A stretch of 64,000 bases of DNA from Alcanivorax sp. 24 (GTDB taxonomy: Bacteria > Pseudomonadota > Gammaproteobacteria > Pseudomonadales > Alcanivoracaceae), in contig NZ_SNUA01000005.1 in NCBI RefSeq assembly GCF_004360225.1, forward strand, positions 248,001 to 312,000. Direction: 5' to 3'. The notes beneath the pieces were generated by a model. It was not told the origin of the DNA and searched no databases. It saw only the letters and a program-made list of their open reading frames with translations. Below, piece after piece: positions 58,206 to 64,000 of the stretch (the first letter of the stretch is position 1; every line of letters begins with the position of its first letter). Made by a program: the position numbers and the translations under genes.

Positions 58206-60059
58206 CTAAGGCCGCACCGAAGGCGGAGAGAAGTGCTCGTGCGGCTCCGGTTGGTATTGGAACGCTTCCAGCGATGCCGGGAAGGCCATTGGCGTCGCAC
58301 ATTCAGGGCCACTGGACGTGAATGCCACGTCCGCGCATAACGGCTCCGGAGTGAGGCTTTCCAGGTAGGCGCGGATGGCCGGCGCCTGCTCGGGATAGAT
58401 CCGGTCCAGTACATACCCCACCCGCTCCGCCACGCCGGTTTGCGCGATGCGATGCCGCCAGCCCTGGCGCACCACATAGTCGGTGTCGGTGACGGCGAGA
58501 TCCCGTTGGTATCCCAGACGAAATCCGGTCAGGGTCTCTTCGAACAGCATGGCCAGGTCTTCGCGGGGCGTGGTGTAGGCGTAGAAGTCGTTGGTGACGT
58601 CGGCGAAGAACCAGTCCGCCACCTGGTCCGGGTCCAGTTGTTTTTGCGCTTCGGTGATGGGGTCGCCGTAATAGCGGACCCGGGCCAGTTGCGTCAGGTT
58701 GGTGTCCCGGGGGCCACCGGGCAGGGTCGCCGACACCGGCGAGCGGCGATTGACCTCGTCGACGATACGCAGCTCAGCGTCCAGAAAGGGAAGCACGGAG
58801 GGCGGCAGATAATCGTTGGCGTGGGCCAGTTCGTGATAAAGGGTGTTGGTCAGTCGGGGGCGCAACCGATCTTCGCTGATCACCACCCGCTCGCCAGCGG
58901 CGGGCAAAGCGGGCATGGGCCCGTCATCGGAGAGAAAACGGCTGACGATCCGGAACGGCAGGTCTTCACCGAAACCACTACGGGCATCCGGCTGTTCATT
59001 GATCAGATCCCGCTCCTCCGGGGTGAGCCACAGGTAGCGGGGATCCAGGTAGATGGCGCCGGTGAGCGCCCAGTAAAACGAGGGGCGCAGGTCGCTGGAG
59101 ATCACCACGGCGGTCACTGGCCGCAGCAGGTGGCGCAAATCCGCTTGCGTCTCAGGGTCGCGTAATAGCGCTTCGAAACGCTCGCCCATCCAGTCGTGGC
59201 TGACCAGCACCCGATCCATGATCCGGTCCACCGTGGGCGAATCCCCCTGCCCTCCCAATGGCGGCAGTTCCGACACCCGGCACAGCCGGGCGCCATCCAG
59301 TTGATTGTCATAGACACAACGTTCCAGTACCGGCCGATAGGTGGAATCCCGCCGATAGGCTCGCACTTCTTGCAGCGGTGTCGTCGTGGCGCAGTTCGCG
59401 CCATCTCCGGCACAGAAGTAGGGGCTGGTCACCGGCGGACGATTGCGTACCACTACCCGCGCCTGGTCAGTGAAGGTGCCTTCGGCGGTATCGACACTGG
59501 CTTCGAACATCAATACCCGATCGCCGGGCACATCCGGCGCGGTCAGGTACACGACCGCCGGGTCGCTGCCGTAGGCGAGGGAGGCGGTGGGTCCGCTCAC
59601 TTGACGAAATCGGGGTGCCGAGACCGGCGCCTGGTCATCCAGCCAGAAACGCAGGGAGGTGCGCCCACCGGCACTGACCGAGCGATCCGCGCGCAGAGCA
59701 GCCCTGGCCGGCTCACCATCATCAGCCACGGTGACGACAAACTCATCGCTGATGCTGCCCTGGTCCGAGCCGGCCTGGAAATGAAATCGATAACGCCCGG
59801 GGTCGCTGACCCGGAAGCTGATCGCCAGACCGTGGCGATCTGGTAATACCACCGGCGTGCCTTCCAGCTGAGTCCATTGGTATCGGTCGTACCGATCCGG
59901 CAAAACCGCGACGATACCCACCACCTGATCGACACCGGCAACGCTGTCGCCATGCAAGGTCAGTTCGGTGATGTCATCTTGAAGCCGTGGCTCGCCACCG
60001 CTGGAGCCACAACCCGCCAGCGGTATCAATAACAGCAGAACTATCGCGACTCTGAACAT
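58206..60059 (-). CDS. Putative zinc-metallopeptidase lipoprotein (HELAH)
   Basis: 617-residue lipoprotein with the lipobox LAGC (Cys17). The N-terminal 210 residues look like two beta-sandwich (Ig/PKD-like) domains. A Cys-containing region follows (216, 223, 248, 260). The C-terminal half has the zinc motif HELAH at 409-413, inside LYHELAHANDYLPP, and a candidate third ligand in TPREDLAMLFEE (Glu500 region). I do not recognise a named family. It probably acts at the cell surface or in the periplasm on protein or peptidoglycan peptides. It is alone on the minus strand. Confidence 0.75.
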   Translation of the reverse strand: MFRVAIVLLLLIPLAGCGSSGGEPRLQDDITELTLHGDSVAGVDQVVGIVAVLPDRYDRYQWTQLEGTPVVLPDRHGLAISFRVSDPGRYRFHFQAGSDQGSISDEFVVTVADDGEPARAALRADRSVSAGGRTSLRFWLDDQAPVSAPRFRQVSGPTASLAYGSDPAVVYLTAPDVPGDRVLMFEASVDTAEGTFTDQARVVVRNRPPVTSPYFCAGDGANCATTTPLQEVRAYRRDSTYRPVLERCVYDNQLDGARLCRVSELPPLGGQGDSPTVDRIMDRVLVSHDWMGERFEALLRDPETQADLRHLLRPVTAVVISSDLRPSFYWALTGAIYLDPRYLWLTPEERDLINEQPDARSGFGEDLPFRIVSRFLSDDGPMPALPAAGERVVISEDRLRPRLTNTLYHELAHANDYLPPSVLPFLDAELRIVDEVNRRSPVSATLPGGPRDTNLTQLARVRYYGDPITEAQKQLDPDQVADWFFADVTNDFYAYTTPREDLAMLFEETLTGFRLGYQRDLAVTDTDYVVRQGWRHRIAQTGVAERVGYVLDRIYPEQAPAIRAYLESLTPEPLCADVAFTSSGPECATPMAFPASLEAFQYQPEPHEHFSPPSVRP

Positions 60060-60146
60060 GATCCCACCCGGTCCGTATCAAGCACAGCCTGGAGCAAGGA
60101 GGGCGGGAAAAACAATAGGGTTTACGTTAACGGGAGGAGAGGTTGA

Positions 60147-60178
60147 AACAAAAACGGCGCGGCCGAAGCCGCGCCGTC
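60147..60178 (-). terminator. Terminator of the fadL-like gene
   Basis: ACGGCGCGGC-TTCG-GCCGCGCCGT is a perfect stem with a stable UUCG-type loop, followed by TTTTGTTTC on the minus strand. Confidence 0.85.
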
Positions 60179-60198
60179 AAGATCGTCCCGAAAGGCGA

Positions 60199-61428
60199 TC
60201 AGAAGGTGTAGTTGAGCTGCGCGCCCACTACGTTGGCATCCAGTTCATAGGTGCCGGACAGGGGCGGCTTGGTGCCGTCCTGACGGGTGATATCCGCGTC
60301 GCTGACGAAGATATGCGCGTAGCCTACATCGATGCTCATGTTGTCCGTGGGCTTGAAGCCCGCACCGAGGGTAACCCAAACACGATCGGAGTCCGGAGAC
60401 GCCGCGGACCGGTTGGAGGTACCTTGGGTGGAGTCTTCCTTGGCCACGCCGAAGCGCAACACGGTGTCGTTGGTCAGGGTATGGCGCAGACCCAGGGAGT
60501 AACGCACGGTGTTCTCCCAGTCGAAGTTTTCCACCGCGGGGTTCGGCAACGGAGCCGGGCCATTGTGTTTGACGTCCAGTGTGCTCAGATCGCTCCACTC
60601 CATCCATTCGACGCCCAGCAGCAACTGGGTACGCTCGGTCATGTTACCGGCGTAAGAGAGCTGCAGGCTGGCCGGCAGATCAATGTCGGCTTTGCCGGAA
60701 TATTTTCCTGCCAGGGGGCCGGCCGCCGCCGGGTGGAAAGTAATATCACCGTCCACGGTGTATTCCATCTTGGAGCGGTAAGCGATACCAAAGCGGTTGT
60801 TGTCGTCCGCCTGGTAGGTCAGGCCGACATTCCAGCCCACGGCGTCATCGTCGCCTTCCAGACGGGTGGCGGCGTTTTGCAGATCCGCGTCGATGCGCTG
60901 GTAGCTGACGCCCACGCCCACGTTCAGCTTGTCGGTGACCTGAATGCCCAGGGACGGGTTGATATTCACTGTCTTGACGTCGGATTCCTGCGCGTAGAAG
61001 TCACCGGAGGTGATGCCCGGAGCCACGGCATTACCCCAGCCGTTCTGGTACTCGATCTTGGTGCCAAAAGGCGCGGTCAGGCCAAGACCGAAGGTCATGG
61101 TGTCATTGATCGGCACCGCCAGGAACGCGCTGCCCACGAACGGTTCAACATCCTTGAAGTTGCCCGGACCGGAGGCACTGTCCGCTTTGAAGTCGGTATC
61201 GATCCAGACCTGATGACCGGTCACGGTGACCTGGGCCTTCTTCAGGCCGGCCAGCGTTGCCGGGTTGTACCATTGGTTAGAGGCGTCTTCACTGAGCACC
61301 CCGGAACCGGCATAGGCGGTACCCAGGGCGGAAACGGATTGATAAGAGACAGAGAACCCGGAACCCATTGCCGAACTCACCGCCAGTGACAGCGCCGATC
61401 CTACCAGAATCGCACCTTTTATTTTCAT
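60199..61428 (-). CDS. fadL: Outer-membrane long-chain fatty acid transporter, FadL/OmpP1 family
   Basis: 409-residue beta-barrel that admits fatty acids or hydrocarbons. A signal peptide ends near SSAMGSGF; the N-terminal hatch follows with LGTAYAGSGVLSEDASNQWYNPA, the family NPA motif. Alternating beta-strands end in the C-terminal aromatic GAQLNYTF, as for barrel insertion. The ATG at 61428 has GGAG upstream; an ATG at 61440 is possible. Next to an acyl-CoA dehydrogenase, it supports a lipid-based lifestyle. Confidence 0.92.
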   Translation of the reverse strand: MKIKGAILVGSALSLAVSSAMGSGFSVSYQSVSALGTAYAGSGVLSEDASNQWYNPATLAGLKKAQVTVTGHQVWIDTDFKADSASGPGNFKDVEPFVGSAFLAVPINDTMTFGLGLTAPFGTKIEYQNGWGNAVAPGITSGDFYAQESDVKTVNINPSLGIQVTDKLNVGVGVSYQRIDADLQNAATRLEGDDDAVGWNVGLTYQADDNNRFGIAYRSKMEYTVDGDITFHPAAAGPLAGKYSGKADIDLPASLQLSYAGNMTERTQLLLGVEWMEWSDLSTLDVKHNGPAPLPNPAVENFDWENTVRYSLGLRHTLTNDTVLRFGVAKEDSTQGTSNRSAASPDSDRVWVTLGAGFKPTDNMSIDVGYAHIFVSDADITRQDGTKPPLSGTYELDANVVGAQLNYTF

Positions 61429-61710
61429 GATTTTCTCCATCGTCCTGCGAGCTGAATAAAGGCGTCCTTGGGCGAGACTCATACAAGCCTCAAATCCCTT
61501 ATACACCTGATAAAAGCACTCGCCTAGCCACCCCATTGGGCCAATCACCGCCTTCCGCACGGCCATACAACATGGCCTTCACGGGGCATGCGACGTTCGC
61601 GGACCCGGATTCCTTTTATTTTCCCCACTGGAACGGGCCCGGGACGCCTCAGCGAGCACTTGTGCGCAAAGGTTATACAGAGATATACATTTGGGGAAGA
61701 TTTGTATTGT
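61429..61710. other. Intergenic region upstream of fadL
   Basis: No credible gene in about 280 bp. It should contain the fadL promoter; no clear regulator palindrome was found. Confidence 0.4.
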
Positions 61711-61758
61711 AAAACCGCACCCACGTGCCGGATCGCCCCAAGGCGACCGGTACGTGGG
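61711..61758 (-). terminator. Terminator after the acyl-CoA dehydrogenase
   Basis: A long stem (CCCACGTACCGG-TCGCC / GGCGA-TCCGGCACGTGGG) 24 bp after the stop is followed by GCGGTTTT on the minus strand. Confidence 0.6.
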
Positions 61759-61781
61759 GGGAGCAGGAGTGGAGGGGCGAA

Positions 61782-62927
61782 TCAACCAGCGAGCAGGGCC
61801 CGGCTGATGATGGTCTTCATGATCTCATTGGTGCCACCGTAGATACGCTGCACCCGGGAGTCAGCGAACATGCGTGCCACCGGATACTCCCACATATAGC
61901 CGTAGCCGCCGTGCAGCTGCACGCATTCATCGACGATTTCGCATTGCAGGTCGGACACGTAGTACTTGGCACCGGCGGCGGTGGGGACGTCCAGCTCCTT
62001 CTTCAGATGCAGCTCCAGGCAGCGGTCCACGTAGGCGCGGGCCACTTCCAGCCGGGTGTGCATCTCCGCCAGTTTGAACTGGGTGTTCTGGAAATCGGCG
62101 ACGCGACGGCCAAAGGCGGTGCGCTCCTTCACATAGTTGAGGGTGTGCTCGAAGGCGCTTTCCGCCATGGCCAGACCGTTAATGGCGATGCCCAGGCGTT
62201 CCTGCGGCAACTCCTGCATCAGGTAGATGAAGCCCATGCCTTCCTCGCCGATCAGGTTCTCCGCCGGTACTTTCACATCCTGAAAGAACAGCTCGGAGGT
62301 GTCCTGGGCCTTCATGCCCACCTTCTTCAGGTTCTTGCCCTTCTCGAAACCCGCCGTGCCCGCGTCCACCAGCAGCAGGCTGATGCCCTTGGCCCCCTTA
62401 TCCGGATCGGTCTTGGCCACGACGATGACGATATCGGCGTTTTGACCATTGGTGATAAAGGTTTTGGAGCCGTTCAGGATGTAGTGATCGCCCTGTTTCA
62501 CCGCATTGGTCTTGACCCCTTGCAGGTCCGAGCCGGCACCGGGCTCGCTCATGGCGATGGCGCCGATCAGTTCACCGGTCACCATCTTCGGCAGATACTT
62601 CTGCTTGAGCGTCTCCGAGCCATAGTGCTCGATATAAGGGGCGACGATCTCGGTATGCAGCCCCCAGCCAATACCGGTCAGCCCCGCCCGGGAAACTTCC
62701 TCGCTGACCACCACGCTATATAGAAAATCCGCGCCAATGCCGCCGTAGGCTTCGCTGACCATGGGGCACAGAAACCCTTGTTCCCCCGCTTTGCGCCACA
62801 GTTCACGAGGCACCTGGCCCTCCTCTTCCCACTGTTCATGGTGAGGCACGGCTTCATTTTCCAGAAAACGACGGACGGTATCGCGGAACGCTTCGTGGTC
62901 GGAACTGAACAGGGTACGGGGGATCAT
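61782..62927 (-). CDS. Acyl-CoA dehydrogenase (long-chain/LCAD-like)
   Basis: 381-residue FAD-dependent dehydrogenase. FAD motifs are IAMSEPGAGSDLQG and YILNGSKTFITNG; the C-terminus VQRIYGGTNEIMK has Gly where medium- and short-chain enzymes carry the catalytic Glu (YEGT), as in LCAD-type enzymes whose base lies elsewhere. It catalyses the first step of beta-oxidation. It is monocistronic between fadL and zapE. Confidence 0.92.
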   Translation of the reverse strand: MIPRTLFSSDHEAFRDTVRRFLENEAVPHHEQWEEEGQVPRELWRKAGEQGFLCPMVSEAYGGIGADFLYSVVVSEEVSRAGLTGIGWGLHTEIVAPYIEHYGSETLKQKYLPKMVTGELIGAIAMSEPGAGSDLQGVKTNAVKQGDHYILNGSKTFITNGQNADIVIVVAKTDPDKGAKGISLLLVDAGTAGFEKGKNLKKVGMKAQDTSELFFQDVKVPAENLIGEEGMGFIYLMQELPQERLGIAINGLAMAESAFEHTLNYVKERTAFGRRVADFQNTQFKLAEMHTRLEVARAYVDRCLELHLKKELDVPTAAGAKYYVSDLQCEIVDECVQLHGGYGYMWEYPVARMFADSRVQRIYGGTNEIMKTIISRALLAG

Positions 62928-63024
62928 GATGTTCTCCGGTTATTGTTGGCAGAACCGGCGCTCGGCCGGCGAAACAGTCAACCAGAGTGAAACAAGTGGT
63001 GCGGGGGGACAATGACCAAAACGA

Positions 63025-64000
63025 TCAGGCCAGGTGCTCTCTCGCCAGGTATTCTTGCGATTGCATTTCCAGCAAACGACTGCGGGTGCGCTCGAACTCG
63101 AACTCCAGGCGCCCGCCCGCGTAGAGGTCCTCGATCGGCACTTCCGCGGTGATCACCAGTTTGACCCCACGGTCATAGAATTCATCGACCATGTTGATGA
63201 AACGGCGGGCGCGGTCATCGGTGGCCACCCCCATGCGTTCCACGCCGGACACCAGGACGGTGTGGAATTCCCGCGCGATTTCAATGTAATCGTTCTGGCT
63301 CCGCGGGCCGTCACAGAGGGCCTCGAACCGGAACCAGACCACATCGTCGGCGGATTTCACGGTGGCGATCTTGCGCCCTTCCACCAGAATGTTGCCCTGC
63401 TCCCGACGCCGGCCATGGTCACCGGACAGCGCTTCGAAGCGTTCGCGAATAAAGCGGTCCGCCTCCGGCCCCAGAGGGCAATGGTACAGCTCGGCTTGCT
63501 CCAGCAACCGCAACCGGTAATCCTTACCGCCGTCCACGTTAAGCACCTTGGTGTGCTGTTTGATCAACGCGATGGCCGGCAGGAAGCGGGCCCGCTGCAA
63601 ACCGTCCCTGTAAAGCCCGTCCGGTTCAATATTGGATGTGGCCACCAGCGCCACGCCCTCATCGAACAGCGTTTCCATGATGGTGCCGAGGATCATGGCG
63701 TCGGTGATGTCAGTGACGAAGAACTCGTCGAAACACAGCACCCGATAGCGCTGGGCGAATTCGCGGGCGATGCTGGTAAGCGGGTTTTTCTCCCCCTGGC
63801 GGGCACGCATTTCCCGATGGATTCGTTGCATGAAACGGTGGAAGTGCATGCGCCGCTTTTCCTCGAACGGCAATGCTTCGAAGAACACGTCCATCAGGTA
63901 GGTCTTGCCGCGCCCGACCCCGCCCCACATATACAGGCCGGTTTCCGGCGTAGGCTTGCGCTTGCGCAGCCGACCCAGAAAACCACCGCCATGACGCGGC
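63025..64000 (-). CDS. zapE: Cell division ATPase ZapE (AFG1 family), 5' end cut by window
   Basis: AAA+ P-loop ATPase that acts at the Z-ring during constriction in E. coli. About 325 residues are visible, with Walker A MWGGVGRGKTYLMD, RMHFHRFMQRIH, Walker B VLCFDEFFVTDITDAMIL and the sensor region VALVATSNIEP. The frame stays open to 64000, so the start lies beyond the window; the Met at 63930 is internal because the Walker A precedes and spans it. Confidence 0.95.
   Translation of the reverse strand, partial: PRHGGGFLGRLRKRKPTPETGLYMWGGVGRGKTYLMDVFFEALPFEEKRRMHFHRFMQRIHREMRARQGEKNPLTSIAREFAQRYRVLCFDEFFVTDITDAMILGTIMETLFDEGVALVATSNIEPDGLYRDGLQRARFLPAIALIKQHTKVLNVDGGKDYRLRLLEQAELYHCPLGPEADRFIRERFEALSGDHGRRREQGNILVEGRKIATVKSADDVVWFRFEALCDGPRSQNDYIEIAREFHTVLVSGVERMGVATDDRARRFINMVDEFYDRGVKLVITAEVPIEDLYAGGRLEFEFERTRSRLLEMQSQEYLAREHLA

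Noticed and set aside
59196-59846. Plus-strand frame opposite the HELAH lipoprotein
   Set aside because: No start context or motif; the minus-strand gene has a signal peptide, a lipobox and a zinc motif.

Overview
The window reads as the chromosome of a high-GC gammaproteobacterium. Gene content and order (dcw cluster, rplM-rpsI-petABC-sspAB, rsmI-lpoA-yraN-diaA-dolP) fit the Pseudomonas/Oceanospirillales part of the class. The number of fatty-acid genes (FadL porin, two acyl-CoA synthetases, two acyl-CoA dehydrogenases) and Pseudomonas-like REP palindromes make an Alcanivorax-type marine lipid or hydrocarbon degrader a reasonable guess. The genus is inference, not shown.

Layout. (1) 1-12000: the division and cell wall (dcw) cluster on the minus strand, mraZ-rsmH-ftsL-ftsI-murE-murF-mraY-murD-ftsW-murG-murC (murC cut by the window edge), tightly overlapped and headed by MraZ-type TGGGA boxes. 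(2) 12.2-15.1 kb: an ODP-like metallo-beta-lactamase-fold protein behind two FNR/Anr boxes, RNase P RNA, and rsmI. (3) 15.2-18.6 kb: lpoA-yraN-diaA-dolP (plus strand), envelope and replication housekeeping in the E. coli order. (4) 18.7-24.7 kb: acyl-CoA synthetase, SDR and MFS genes, then a convergent LtaS-like membrane sulfatase. (5) 24.7-29.9 kb (minus): rplM-rpsI, petABC (cytochrome bc1) and sspA-sspB. (6) 30-34.4 kb: a Tas-like aldo/keto reductase, a TetR regulator with a palindromic operator, a RetSat/CrtI-like flavoprotein and an SGNH hydrolase. (7) 34.4-43.2 kb: a GntR regulator divergent from a LIV-type ABC importer (livKHMGF) followed by an acyl-CoA ligase and an acyl-CoA dehydrogenase, apparently an uptake-activation-oxidation unit for an unidentified carboxylic acid. 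(8) 43.4-58.2 kb: a defence island with a type I-F1 CRISPR-Cas system (cas1, cas2-3, csy1-csy2-csy3, cas6f; 64 complete repeats plus one degenerate terminal repeat, 64 distinct spacers), a WYL-domain regulator, a higBA toxin-antitoxin pair, and hicB next to a deleted hicA. (9) 58.2-64 kb: a lipoprotein with an HELAH zinc-protease motif, a FadL-like porin, an LCAD-like acyl-CoA dehydrogenase and partial zapE.

Most notable observations. Two neighbouring CRISPR spacers (46913-46944 and 46973-47004) overlap by exactly 11 nt end to end. Joined, they give an open reading frame, and the joined sequence places the I-F PAM (CC) exactly next to one of them, which is strong internal evidence of two acquisitions from one locus. 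The CRISPR leader carries a TTGATT-16-TAAAAT promoter whose -10 overlaps a perfect IHF consensus. The WYL gene has a perfect TGTGA-N6-TCACA palindrome over its -35 region. The ODP-like gene has a textbook class II FNR promoter plus a second box at the start site. A 27-bp perfect palindrome nested inside a 37-bp inverted repeat supplies the last codons of rsmI.
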